The notes under the pieces: model-generated | What the model was told of the DNA's origin: nothing | Databases searched by the model: none | The model's input: the letters and a program-made list of their open reading frames with translations, nothing else | Translations under genes and position numbers: made by a program | Assembly: GCA_900074885.1 (NCBI GenBank) | Contig: FJUW01000048.1 | Span: 248,001 to 312,000 of the forward strand | DNA length: 64,000 nt | Origin: Rhynchosporium graminicola | Lineage: Eukaryota > Ascomycota > Leotiomycetes > Helotiales > Ploettnerulaceae | Direction of reading: 5' to 3' | Shown: piece by piece, positions 1 to 12,090 of the stretch | Layout: each line of letters starts with the position of its first letter | Numbering within the stretch: the stretch's first letter is position 1

Positions 1-1681
1 TACTTCCACAGACCCTGATCAGATACCTTGGTAGCATGCCAGGCTGTTGCGCTTAATCGAATGTATCTGAGTTCGAAAACCCTCCTAAATGCCTCTCTCA
101 CCGCGTTAATCGACCACGAGGAAACTGAATGAACGATACGAAATACGACAGACGAACCAATTCCTCGCTGCTCAGCGGCTCGAAAGGCTTTCTCGAAGGT
201 CGGCTGGCGCGATAATACGAAACTGACGAATATTGATATCAAAGCATCAAATTTCCCCGAACGATTGGTTGAGAAGATTCGAATCTCGGTTGATTTTTTT
301 GGTGAGTGCATTGAATGCTGATAGGTCGGATGAAAAGCCCTTAGTTTGGCCGTCCTGTCGCTGCTTTACAGGCCATTCGTTATTGTAAGATTAAGCGCCC
401 ACATTTGTCTGTGCGGTCCCAGCCACGGGGCAGTCGTGGTCCGCTTTACAGTATGCAATACAAGAGGATCATTGTTCGGCTATGCAATCGAGCCCTTGGA
501 GGCTTGTTCTTCCCGATGACAGGCGGCTTGATGCTGAATGTATGATGATAGCTGTCTGGGGTATTGAAAATCTGTTATTGATCATTTTCTGGTCAGTGCG
601 GTGGATATTGGAGTATTGGGTGGGTAAGTATTATGACTCAATGTCGGTATCGAAAGTGGAAGATATCCGGCAGAGCAGGGAACAAAGTCCGGCAATTGGT
701 TGTTGACTTATAAAATTTGATCCAAGCACATTAGAGAACAGTCTCGTGAGTTTGAGTCGGTGATTTGTTAAATGTCCTGCCATATTTGTGTGGCTTAAAG
801 TAAATACCGCAGTAAAGTACTGCAATAAAGTCCTATAATCTCGTGATATTGAGAAATTGCTAGAGTAAAGTCTTGGAATAACTTGGTGACTTCAGATCGA
901 TACTCCCCTAGATCAAAATCCCATATTAATACCGTGACATTGATAGTTTACTACCTACCTGAGAGAAAGTCCTGGATTGACTTTGTGACTCTCGATCAGT
1001 ATAAATCTCAGGATTACATTCTCCCCAGAAAATTTACTAAAGCCAAATCCTGGACTGTTTTGGTGACATCTAATCAGCCATAGTCTAGCATCCTGTAATA
1101 GTTTCGCGACATTGAACTACTCCCAGAGTAAAATCCTTGCTTAACTTTATGACTTGAGGTTATCTCGTGCATTCAATTTCCTGTAATATTCTCGGACTCT
1201 AAGAAGTAGCGAACGTAAAGTCCTAGAAAGACTTCCTGACTTTGAATTGGTAGCTGGTCCAAAACCTAATGAAACGGTTGTGACTTGGGCTTGCGATCGC
1301 TCTAATGTTGAACTTTCACTTTCGACGGCAACCAAAGGGTCCAGGCTCGATCTTTAAGTGCCACAACAGGCGTGCATTTGTCTATTTACTCTCCCCTGCC
1401 GTCAGAGTAGACTAAATTTGCATTCTCCTCCAGGTTGGACGAATTAGACTGGCTGATATCTGCGAAAGTCTTGGGCGCGATCGTTGTCTTCGTCCAATCC
1501 GCTATATTTGACCAAGAATCAGGCCGTCTGCTTCTGGCAAAATTGAAGCTATGTACAAAGTCTCAATCGTTTCTTCTCCCACTTCCTTCGTCACCTCAAA
1601 GTCGACAAAAGCTGCTGTGCCGTCTCGGCATGCTGATATGTTGGATGCTGGAGCAAGATATTTTTGCTTGCCGATTACATC
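1..1681. other. Intergenic stretch left of DRG1
   Basis: No protein-coding gene could be supported on either strand; the open frames are short, unrelated to known families and lack splice partners. The stretch contains the degenerate tandem repeat annotated separately at about 811-1290. It includes the downstream flank of the DRG1-type gene, whose stop codon is at 1682-1684 on the minus strand. Confidence 0.5.
811..1290. repeat. Degenerate tandem repeat, period about 40-50 bp
   Basis: About ten diverged units share a core resembling TAAAGTCCTG, then a few variable bases, then ACTTNGTGAC and often TTGA. Cores start near 827, 864, 914, 963, 1044, 1087, 1129, 1175, 1215 and 1260, so the spacing is 37-50 bp (one poorly kept unit falls near 1004). 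The separating segments often contain CTCCCCTAGA-like or CCCAGAG words. The units are too diverged for a young minisatellite. No coding frame runs through all of them. The function is unknown; it may be an old minisatellite or an array of protein-binding sites. Confidence 0.6.
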
Positions 1682-3442
1682 TTACTTCTTGACGATAGTG
1701 ACTGTAGAAGAGTAAGTAATTGTCAAACACGCATTCAACCCGGTTGTGGACTTACGGATGTCCTCATCACAGAGCTCGTGGCTCAAGCCACATCGTTGTG
1801 GTTGATGCTTCACCGACTTTCCGTATACAACTGCCACGCGGAAGTCCTCGACAATAGTTTTGTGAATGGCATTACACTTGAAAGGTCAGCTAGCGATCTT
1901 AAAGCTACGATCAGGTTGTAGAGATTGCTCACGAAATCTTCGACAGTACACTTCGAGGACCGTAACACGACAGGTTGTGTATAATCGGGTAATTTTCCTT
2001 TAGGCTTTGTGTATACCCTGACCAGGTTGAGTTTATCCCACCTGGACGCACGTCAGTAACGGAGAGCTTTAGGTGCCATAAACCAGGAGCTCGAGTGCCC
2101 CAGGGACTTCCAAACTAAAGAGGGTGCCGTCAGGGAGGGTTTAAACTGCCGTACCCGGGGAAGAGATGAAGAATACTGACATTTGTTCCAGTAGCTCGTC
2201 AATGTTCCACCCATGCTCTGATGAGATTGGGCATGCATTCGGGATTCTGTATAGCAAATCCAACTCCTCGATCGAAATAGCGTCAATCTTGTTGAGTGCA
2301 TAGATGACGGGAATATAACTCCTACTGTTGGCCTCCAAGACGTCAATGAGATCGTCGATTGTGGCATCACATCGAATAGCAATATCTGCGGAAGATATTT
2401 TATATTCCTTCATGACAGCTTTGATCTCGTCATGATCGATATGTGTTAAAGGAACAGCTATGGAGGAAATAAGATCAGTAACCCTCGTCTAGTCATGTTG
2501 GGCTTGTTGACAAATACAGGTAAGGATGTCAGAGGAGGATCCAAGGTACGGCCTGTTCTTATCCAAAGAAATCTGTAGCAAGGAAATATTTATTTTCACT
2601 TACTATTTGTCACTGACACACCTCCAGCATCTTTCTTTTTAAACACAATGTTGGGCGGCTGCTTATTGATCTTCACGCAAAAGATGGTCAGCAATTACTT
2701 CTTCAAGATGTTTTGGGGTGGGAGAAAGTGGCCCATTGCGAAATTTTCATGACAAGACTCACTCGGATACCAAAGCCCTCCAGCTCTGCTTCAATGATCT
2801 TCTTATCCGTGAGAGGCTTATTGACATCAAGGACGATGAAAATCAAATGGCACGTCTTTGCGACGGCAATGACCTGTCGTCCTCTTCCCTTTCCATCCTT
2901 CGCGCCCTGAATGATACCTGGTAGATCCAGCATTTGGATTTTGGCTCCATTGTATGCGACCTGACCTGGGACGGTAGTCAAAGTTGTGAATTCGTACGCT
3001 GCAGCTTCGGAATGCTGTCCAGTCAGTCTACTCATAAGTGTAGACTTGCCCACGGAAGGAAAGCCAATGAATCCTACACTGGCAACACCAGTTCTTGCGA
3101 CATCAAATCCTGCTCCACCGCCACCTCCACCACTCGTTGTTGGCGTAAGGAGCTCTCGTTTTAATTTGGCAAGCTTGGCCTTCAGCATTCCCAGATGGAA
3201 AGAGGTTGCTTTATTCTTCTGGGTTTTGGCCATCTGCGACTGCTTAGCATACGCGTAAAGCAAGCTTTCTAAGCCATATATGTGCAGTGGGGAGAAATGT
3301 TCTCCATCTGCTGCGACTGTGTGTTTTGTGTCGAGGAATACATACTTCGGCCTCAATGTCCTTGATCTGTGGCGGGGTGTTAGCTGTGATCTCACCACCA
3401 GTTTGACTTGAGAGCCCATACCTTATCCACGGTTGTCGACAT
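1682..3442 (-). CDS. DRG1/Rbg1-type developmentally regulated GTP-binding protein
   Basis: Cytosolic translation-associated GTPase of the OBG/DRG family, known in yeast as Rbg1, which acts with Tma46 on translating ribosomes. I read eight exons: 3422-3442, 3346-3366, 2763-3233, 2604-2670, 2181-2457, 1933-2041, 1756-1876 and 1682-1701, together 1107 nt coding 368 aa, the usual DRG1 length. The start reads MSTTVDKIKDIEAEMAKTQK, typical for the family. The G1 motif is [10 protein letters not shown]3 is DLPG and G4 is NKID. The TGS domain ([14 protein letters not shown]) and the C-terminal part with [12 protein letters not shown] lie in exons 6-7, and the end is TIVKK. Intron 5 uses a weaker GTCAGT donor. 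Single open frames make the gene look truncated, but splicing restores every domain. Confidence 0.9.
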
Positions 3443-3669
3443 GCCTGCTAGCTGTTGGTCCGAAGACTCTGTGTTTCAAAAGAAGGTTGTGGGTGCTGTA
3501 TAAGAGACAGTTGTTTTTCGTGTGGGCAGTTGCGGATCGAGATACTTCGAGGTTGTCTTGCTAGTAGTCAATGTGGGGGAGGGGATGTTTAAAAAGTCAT
3601 GAATATAGATGGCCCCACTTGAACTTTTTGTCGCTTGCCCTGACGTCCTCGGTCAACCTAGTGTATATG

Positions 3670-3676
3670 TATAAAT
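3670..3676 (+). promoter_or_regulatory. TATA-like element
   Basis: The word TATAAAT lies about 70 bp before the start codon of the polyprenal reductase gene. It is only a sequence match with suitable spacing. Confidence 0.3.
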
Positions 3677-3740
3677 CTCCACACATCAATGCTTTACAAA
3701 CAATAACAACTCCGGCAATTCTTTATCGTCAGCCTTCAAC

Positions 3741-4677
3741 ATGGACCCTTCGCTCCTCTGCAAAACCTTCTTCTGCTTCGGCACCGCAGTAGACCTTGGC
3801 GGTACTCTTATCCCATCATTTAGAGAACAGATAATGCACTACGGATCACGAGGCATCCGCCAGTCAGAACCGGCTGCGAACCAAAGTGCGAAGCCATGGA
3901 ATCTCTTTGAATACGTTGCATCCATTCAAGTCTCTCATACGTGGTTTACGCATTACTATGTGGTCTCGGTGGCATTGTCGATCTTTTGGGCTTTTCAATT
4001 CTACACTAATGGATTTGCATTGAAATTTCTTGCATCGTACGCTCAGCCAAAGGATTCAATGACTACCAATCAAGTGTTCCTCGCATGGTTATTCATGATG
4101 GTGCAAGGAACGAGAAGATTGTACGAGTCTCTCACGCTCACGAAGCCTTCTAAGTCAAAGATGTGGATAGGGTTGTGGTTAATTGGAATCGCGTATTATG
4201 TTTTCATGGGAGTTTCTGTTTGGATCGAAGGTATTGGTATGTACTTCTTCGCTGAGAATTTCCACTCCCAGAACTGACACTTTAGCTACTCTGAGCCACA
4301 ATGGACTGTCTTCTCTTGAAGTTGGACTGCCGTCGATCAAAACTAGCATTGCTGCTTCAGTTTTCGTTTCTGCATCCATCGTCCAACACGAGTGCCACAA
4401 GCATCTCGCAAGTCTCAAAAAGTACTCCCTTCCTCGTCAGTATTGGTTCCAAAGAGTCATTTGCCCTCATTACACCAGCGAGTGTGCTGTTTATCTTGCA
4501 ATCGCCTTGTTGGCCGCACCTCCAGGTCAACTCTTCAACAAGACGGTCCTTGCAGGCCTTGGATTCGTTGCTTCCAATCTCGGGGTAACAGCAGACTCGA
4601 CCAGAAAGTGGTATGTGACCAAATTCGGAGCTGAGAAGTTGGACGGTAAATGGCGAATGATACCATATTTGTATTGA
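3741..4677 (+). CDS. Polyprenal reductase, Dfg10/SRD5A3 family
   Basis: ER membrane enzyme of the steroid 5-alpha-reductase family. Family members act in making dolichol from polyprenol for N-glycosylation, and yeast Dfg10 is needed for filamentous growth. There are two exons, 3741-4236 and 4286-4677, with a 49-nt intron (GTATGT...TTTAG), giving 295 aa. Several hydrophobic helices cross the protein. The C-terminal catalytic domain shows the family pattern HECHKHLASL, YSLPRQYWF and CPHYTSE, and ends KWRMIPYLY, as these reductases usually do. Its stop codon is 3 bp from that of the convergent ALKBH6-type gene, so the two 3' untranslated regions must overlap if both are transcribed normally. Confidence 0.88.
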
Positions 4678-4680
4678 AAA

Positions 4681-5489
4681 TCAACGCTTGCCAAACATTC
4701 CTAGCTGCCCTCCTAACTTGGATACTTTCAACACGTCACGGTAGGTGAGGCTGACCCGGGATTTGCGTTCATTATGGCCATTTTGGAAATCCTCAGGTCT
4801 TCGAAGTAATTCCCAGTTCGAGACAGTAACTGGGCCAAGGTCTTTATCGTCAGAGATGTCCGCAATTCCATGCAAATAGTCCGTGTACAGTCGTTCAGTT
4901 GTGATGAGCAAGCTCCTGGGCTCCTGTAGTATTTTCCAGCGAGGATAAATCTCTCTTGTACCATCTTCATTGGTTCCATATAGATCGAGGCAGAGCGCAG
5001 ATCCGAGACTGACCGTACAGACAACCGGGTGATATGCCGATCCATCCTTGTGCGGCATGATACCTTGTGTAGGTAGGTATTCGTTGATCAAGCAATGATT
5101 TGGCGCTTTGTGCGGGCTTTCCGAGAAGATATGGGACTGGGGTTGTGCTTTCGAAATTGGACAAGAAGTAATACGCGTAATACAAGGATTGATCAGCCAT
5201 GCTGGCATAGAAGTGCCGAGGAGGGCATTGTTCTTGCTGAGTTCAGAGGGCCATGATTGGAGTCGTCGATTCGAAAGCTGTTTCCATCTGGGTTTCGGAG
5301 CCGTTTGTATCTGCATTCATCAGCGGCAGATTTTGGATCATGAGAAAATCTGCCGACCTTGTTCAACAATATCTGTTCTTCCTCCAGCGTAATGAACTCT
5401 GAGATGTAGAAAGCGCTGTCAGGAATGTCTTTGATTTTAACATCATTCAGACACGTTGGCATAGTTAGTGGAAGGGATCGAAGCTCCAT
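4681..5489 (-). CDS. ALKBH6-type 2-oxoglutarate/Fe(II) dioxygenase
   Basis: AlkB-family oxygenase most like ALKBH6, whose substrate is not firmly established. There are two exons, 5358-5489 and 4681-5310, joined over a 47-nt intron, giving 253 aa. The joint reads EQILLNKIQTAPKPRWKQL, matching the family. The double-stranded beta-helix core contains the iron-binding HKD in GIMPHKDGSAYHP, the distal histidine probably in DYLHGIADI, and the 2-oxoglutarate-binding arginines in SRVSLTYRDVLKV near the C-terminus. The gene converges on the polyprenal reductase with 3 bp between stops, and diverges from the Hos4-like gene across a 950-bp shared upstream region. Confidence 0.88.
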
Positions 5490-6439
5490 TGTATAGGTAG
5501 CAAAGTAGAGAATTCCAGAATAAGATAAATCTGTGAGCTAAGGTTTGGATTGTGGAAGTCAAAATAACCTCGAATAGACTGTGCAAAAGCTAGCTCAGTG
5601 CCAGTACTTTCACTAAAGTTTTATACCCCAGAATGTATCGAAGTCGCAGATTTTTGTGAGGAGGTTCCAGAAGTACGAGATGCAGAAAAATACAATTGCA
5701 ATGGCCTGCAGCAACCCTCTCGTCTCCGCAGAATGGCGACACGGCAGGGCTAGGATATCGGGATATGGTCTTCCAAGAATCGGAAACCCGCGGCACACCT
5801 TTGCACTGCAGCTCAGCTCAGCTCAGCTCAGCTGCTTCTTGACTTCACTGTTGCTACCAACGAGCGCCTACTTGGTTGGAGCAGTCTCGCAGCCTCGAAG
5901 AGCGTACCTTGGTATATGCTGAAAGAACGACGATGCGAAAGATGGCGCAGACGCGACGTCTCGCGCATATGGGGGTTATCCGATTAAGTAATCAATTTTA
6001 ATCAAAGCCCCTCCTTGGCCCCTTTTCATGGAACAAGAACTTGCTACTTCTATACAGTCCAGTCCGCCTCCCTGGCCCCCCGGTAGACTAACTAGTATTA
6101 CTGATTAGCGAAGCCAATGACTGAAGTCTGAGTCTGGGCCTGAACCTCAACGTCAACCTCTAATCTGAACGTCTTCCATCCTAACCACACGAACGAACCC
6201 AAAAATAACACCTGGACCATAGTATTATCCCCCGACGCATGGCGCATGTATAGCTCCTCGTAACTCTCGACCTCTACGCTGTGCGCCAGTCTTTTTTGCC
6301 GCCGCTGGACGCTTATAAACCCCCCTCCCCCCACCGCCGTGGTAGGATTCGGAATATCCTACACGACCCAGCCAAAGTGTCTCCCTTTCAACCGGCCCAG
6401 AATGAGGTGCGGGATCAAGAGGCACACGGTATATATGCT
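5490..6439. other. Divergent upstream region between ALKBH6-type and Hos4-like genes
   Basis: This space holds the likely promoters of both flanking genes. It contains a pentamer repeat at 5809-5834 and a C-rich tract near 6320-6332. The frame of the Hos4-like gene stays open upstream to about 6281 but offers only GTG there, so I treat that part as leader. Confidence 0.5.
5809..5834. repeat. AGCTC pentamer microsatellite
   Basis: About five copies of AGCTC, flanked by CAGCT on either side. The array contains several AGCT palindromes. It lies in the divergent intergenic region. Confidence 0.8.
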
Positions 6440-9400
6440 ATGGATGCGCAGGCTATGGTGGACGCCGTCGTCAAGCAACCCAGCGCTGACCCTGATGCAT
6501 CTGTGACGCAGCCTGATGGCATTCACAATACAACAGCAGACACTCCAAATGGAATCAGATCATCGCCACCAATCCCATCACAAAATGGAGCTATGCGTTT
6601 AGACCAGCCCAATTTTTCTGCGGACGAGGCTGGAGGGAAGAGCGACTCTGAGGCTGAGACGATCGTGCTGCCTGGTAAAGATGGCCATTCACCGTCAAAG
6701 ATTCGAAAGTCGATCAAGCACGAAGACAAAAGTGAAGATGAGGAAATCCAAAATACTTCTGGCGCCTCGAATCGACTGAAGAGAGTTGCTGCTGGTACCA
6801 GTACAGATAATGCGATGGTTGCCCCAGGCGAGACGACCGCGACTTCCATGCTGGGGAAGAGAAAAAGAATGAGGCACGGAGCAGACGACACCAACACCAC
6901 GCACATGGGCAATTCTAGTGGGCTCAGTTCTGTCCCAACATCGCCAGTAGCTACCACCCGGTCATCACTTTCTAAGCCCGCAGCATCGGATTCCGAGGTG
7001 TCTAGGTCCGCATCCCCTCATTCTCGATCGCGCTCAATTATCCGCGATAAGGCCAAATCTGTTGATAGAGTGGTCCCAGGAAGAAGACAATACACATCCG
7101 CATCTGGAGACGAGGAAATCGAGTCACGCACCTCTGGGAAACAGAGAGGTTCAGGCGCTGACCACAAATCGAAGAGACCTAGAGGCCACAACGAGATCAA
7201 TCCTCGGAAACGATCAAGATCAATATCTCCACAGTCCAGCAATCATAAACGCAGCATATCAACCCAATTACCCTCTAAATCATCCCAGGGCTTGAGTCAC
7301 AAGAAGAAACGCATTCCTGCTCCATTGCAGTCTACAGAGTATCACTCAGATGAATCTTCTGGCAGCGGTGATTCGCATCCTCGGAGCACAAGATTGCGCA
7401 GCCTGGCAGCGCCAATAACCGGAGAATCAGCACTATCACCCGCCAAGATGGCACCACACAAGAAAAATGTCAATTCTTCTGGCCAGACCCTCCTATCAAG
7501 CGCATGTAACCGTGGCAAGCTAGACATCGTAAAACAGCGGTATCAAGAACGGCCGGACGATTTGAATTTCCCGGACAATGCCCTGAATACTCCGCTTCAC
7601 ACTGCCAGTTTAGCAGGTCATGTGGAAGTCGTAAAGTTCTTGCTTGAAACAGGGAAGTGTGAACTGGATTGTGTCAATACCGAACGAGATACCCCACTAC
7701 ACGATGCAGTCGATAATCAGAACGTGGAGGTTGTAAAGCTGTTGCTCAAGGCTGGAGCGAATCCTGGAAAATCGAACAATCAGGGCAAAGAGCCTCTAGA
7801 TCTTCTTGACGACATGGAAGGCAAGGCTGGAGATGACGCTGAGGACAAGCAGGACCGGATCGAAATGAGAGAGGCTATCCTTGCAGCAAAAGTGAAGTTC
7901 GCTAGACATCGACGTGGTTCGGACGATCATAATGTTCAAGACAATGGACATGGACGATTGTCGCATCCAAGGGAAAGCCCACGACAGACACCACCCGCCA
8001 ACGAACTGCAAGGCCCTCCGAACCGCATAGTACGTACAGCACGGTCTTCGATGAAAACTAAAGACAGTGGTCTTTGGGCAGGACATTCGATGGAGGACCT
8101 ACAGAAGGCGGCGAGTGAAGGTGACCTGGAGGCAGTCTATAGGATACTGAACGTCACCCCCGATGTGGACGATCCTAAGTCCCTCTACAATGCTGCAAGG
8201 GGTGGTCACGATAATGTCATTAACTTGCTATTTGCCATAGGAAGTTTCACTCCGGACCCATCGGCCCTCGATGGAGTGCCATCAGACCAGGCCACTCCAA
8301 TACTCGCTGCGATAGGAAAAGACAACCACATTGAGGTCATCAAGCTCTTTCTTGGCAACTCAGAATTCGATCCAACCCGCCAAGTCAAAGGAGAAACATA
8401 CTATGAACTTGCCAAAAGACGAGCCGGGCCGCATTGGCAAGAAGAGGAACGACTTTTTAAAGAGGCTTTTAATTGTTATAAGAAAAGCCACAAGAATTTC
8501 CCCGGGACTTCACGTTCACCTGGGACCCGTCGAGATGGGCGAGACAGCAATACCAGGAAACCATCAACGGAGGAGCAATCATCACGATCGCATAAAAGGA
8601 GCACGTCAAGCCCAAAGACGCGAGACACAGAAGCGAGGAAACCTTCTCATCGAAGTACTTCGTCCTTGGGGCAATCTAAAGATGGGCAAAATATTGTCAA
8701 AAGGGGGCCAGGACGTCCCCGGAAGGAGGAGTCTGCAGTGTCGGTATCAATATCTGACCGTGAGGCTAGTCCTCTGGGCCCTCCGAAACAGAAGAAGCAA
8801 ACACATAGGGCCGAATCTGATGTTACACTTGGCTCGGAGAACGAGCCCGCTGTAAAGCCTCGTCGGAAACTCGTTTCTGGGAGAGAAATGAGAGGAGAGC
8901 GTGAGCTCGAGAAGCAAAGACGTACAAGCGTTGTCTCCAGTGCATCTACGACGTCTGCCAAGGAGAAGCGTGTGTCTACCGACTCCAACCAAGACAGGTC
9001 GGATGGAAAGCCAAATCTCAATGTGTCACGCGTTCCCAGGACGTCTAGCTCTACTCACTCTGACCGAGACGAAAGTGCTGATAAAAACAGAGCTTGGCCT
9101 CCGAAGAGAGATGATTCGAAAGACAGGCTCAGTGCAATTCGTGGTGAAAGTCCTCTCAAGCGACCTCGGAAGAGCGAAACGCCCCCTCTCTCGGGTATGC
9201 AAGAAATGACAGCCGCCTCCGATCAAAATGGGCCCAATCAAAAGAAACGGAAATTAGACTCAGATGCTACCAGCGGACACAAAACCGACAGCTCTTCTCC
9301 AGAACACCGGACTGCGATCTTAAAGTCAGGTCTTTCTCGCGGAAGTATGGTCAAATCCAGTTCAGATATCAAAACAGCGCATACTCGCCATCTCCAGAAA

Positions 9401-11024
9401 AGCTCCGAGATTTTTGAGGATCGCAGCGGCACCAATGTAGAGAAAACATCGCATCGCGTAGCCACATCAGGACGTTCGGCTCCTACCTCTCCCTCCGAAA
9501 ATTCGAAACGATTCAAGTTGCCTAAGGAGCGAGTCTCCAAGGAAATCATGGATGAGCCAGCGCCTCAGGTGGCAAAGTCGGAAGAAGATGACTCTCTCAA
9601 ATTCGCGAAACTTCAAAAGAGGCAGGAAGCTGAAGCTGAAATTGCCCGGCAAAAGGAGCTTGAGGACCATAAGAGCGAGCTGGCCAGGCAGAATCAGTTG
9701 GCTAGAGAGATTGCAGAACGTGAGGAAGAAGAGAAACTTCTGCAGGAAGAAGCTGTCCGGCAGGAGCAACAACGCGTCGAAGCCGAGCATTACCATAGGA
9801 AACTGTTGGAGGAAAAAGAAGCTAAGGCGAAAGCTGTTTTTCAGGAGCAAGAACGAGTCAAAAAGGAGGATGCTGAACGTAGGCGAGCCGTACAAGAAGA
9901 AGCCAAACGGCTGGAGAAGGCCAGGATTGACAAGGAAAGAAAGGACGCACGTCTTGCCAAGCTTCCTCTACTGCTCAGATGGTTTGACTTAACTTTCGAT
10001 CAACCTAACGGGCATCAATCATCAGAAGTTGTGAATTTGTTCAAGAAGATAGTTGGTTACCGGTACGACACCATCAAGCCGGAAGTCACGGGAGAAGCAG
10101 TTGGTCGGGAACAGTGGATGCTCAATACCCATGCTGCAATACTTCTTGGGGAGCAGGATTTGCATTTGAGTAGATGTAAGCAGCATCCTCGGCCGAGCGT
10201 CTTTCGCCTGCTAATCGATTTTTTTAGTCTCCGCATGGGATCGTATACCATTGACCCACGATCAAAAACGAGCTGTTTGGAGTACGCACAACTCTCAGTA
10301 TCTCCTTTATGATGGCTGGACCTGCCTCCGCAAAGCTTTGCCTTCCATAGATGAATCTCGGGATGAAACCATCAAGAACAACAGAGCACTCTTCCTAGAC
10401 CTTGACCTATTCTTCGTAAAGGTACGTTGTCCGAGCTATTCAATTTCAAATACCTGACGTTCACAGGTATCCGAATTCATGTTTATTGTTCCAACTATCC
10501 CTCATCTCCGGGCCGTCCAATTAAAAGTCGAGTATCGAGAATTGCAAGAACCTCGGGATCCGCTTGACCTCGGATTACCAATGAACACACAGAAATGGCG
10601 ATCTGATCCAGAGACGGCTCCAGGACAGAAATTCATGCCAGAACCAAAATTTTATGTCAATGGAGAAGTGTTTACGCAGGGCGTTGCAGCAACAAGAATC
10701 TTGAAATATCCACCCCCTCTAGACAGATTTCCACGACGTGAAGGTGTGACCCGGGTTCAGGAATCGGATCCAGACTATGAAGAGCAATGTAGGAAGCAGG
10801 GCCTTACCGGCTATCATTCGTCGCCTGTATCCTCGACCAATCCTCAGATGAACGATCTTATGCATCCAGAGCAGATAAATGGCATAACACCCCCGAGATC
10901 TGATCTGTCAATAAATGGAGGTAGCCCGCATCGCAGCTCGGGTTCTGGGCCCGAGTCACAAGTGTTCCATCATCTCACGAATGGCATCAGCACGAGTGGG
11001 AGCCCACCGCCTTCCCTCGGTTGA
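6440..11024 (+). CDS. Ankyrin-repeat, AT-hook nuclear protein, Hos4/Set3C-like
   Basis: Large probable nuclear protein resembling Hos4, the ankyrin subunit of the Set3 histone-deacetylase complex; the match is by architecture and is not certain. There are three exons, 6440-10175, 10228-10421 and 10467-11024, giving 1495 aa. The N-terminus is acidic, Ser/Arg-rich and disordered. Ankyrin repeats lie at about residues 350-455 (TPLHTASLAGHVEVVKFLL) and again at about 550-690. An AT-hook-like RGPGRPRK follows near residue 755. A long Glu/Arg/Lys coiled coil spans about 1050-1175, followed by a conserved globular C-terminus starting LPLLLRWFDLTF. I chose ATG 6440 (MDAQAMVD) because the frame has no ATG further upstream. 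Both introns are short (52 and 45 nt). Confidence 0.8.
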
Positions 11025-12090
11025 TCATATCTAATAGGTTAAATTCATGTTACTGTCAAGCATTGAATTAGCTGCTCGAGTTTCGACTTTTTTTTGTAGG
11101 AGTTTGAAAGTGGGAGGATCAAGATTCTATTAGCATTATGAGTAAATGATCTTGTTGATTATACGAGAGGTGGGCGTACATTTCTTCTGACCTTGAGAAG
11201 GGTATGTTGGCGAACAGAGGGAATCGACATATCGCTCGCTGGTGTTAGTGTCAGCGTTTATTATTAGCATTTGTGCAGATGCTTTTTTTGTATTCGCTTT
11301 CAACTCGGGAAAGAAGAATGACTGTACATTACGGGATCTAGCAATCAATACCATCACATTAGTGGATGTGAGCTGATGAGTGTCATTGCTGGCAATTTCT
11401 ATCTTGTCTTCCCCTGTTTACATGTTATACTGACTTGACTTGACCTTCAGCTCGCCTCGAGAAGCCCATTTCTTGGCCTAGAATACGATCTCCAGATTCC
11501 GGCAGCACTTCCCCTACTTCCATTGTACATTTCTTCTCCATATCTCTCCTTCCTAACAACTACTGCCTTCGACATTATTCCATGGGCTTTGCCGCAGTGT
11601 TTCATTCATCCACTACATGTTAAGTCACAGTCAGTTTTCGAAGATTGTGATGGTGAATGATATTATGAACAATAATCACTTACGCGTTGCATTGGTGTTG
11701 GCTCTATCACTGGAGTCTTAGTAATACCATGTGCTACTGCACTTCTCGTTGCATATGTAGGAGGCCAAGATGGCCAGTTTCTTGAGACGTTGGCTTGGTT
11801 TCCTGAGGCGATACGGTTGTCTTGCTGGTTCTACCTTTTGTGAGCTTTCTTTCTTTCTCTCGTCTGGTCTTGTACCAGTATTGATGGGTATTGTAGTTGC
11901 TTACACCAGAAGTGCTCTCAGCGTTATTAGTACCAGATAACTTCGATAGTGGTTGAGACATGTTTGTAAGGGTACACATTTATTGACATCTGGCGGATCA
12001 TTGCGGAAGTTTTGAGAGGTAAGTTCAGTTGTGCAATAGGGTACTAAAGTTTGACATTCTTTGCCCCAGATCATACGCTGCTGATTATAC
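11025..12090. other. Intergenic stretch
   Basis: This is the downstream flank of the Hos4-like gene. I see no supported gene; the longest minus-strand frame (11734-11979) is polar, short and unrecognised. No repeat array is evident. Confidence 0.45.

Noticed and set aside
1..1681. Repeat-induced point mutation region
   Set aside because: Base composition is not strongly AT-rich and TpA is not obviously enriched; the tandem repeat explains the structure better.
1682..2413. DRG1 gene as a C-terminally truncated pseudogene lacking TGS
   Set aside because: Exons 6-8 (1682-2041) restore the TGS domain and normal C-terminus in frame; total length divides by three.
6281..6439. N-terminal extension of the Hos4-like protein
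   Set aside because: The frame is open but begins only with GTG; the first ATG in frame is 6440.
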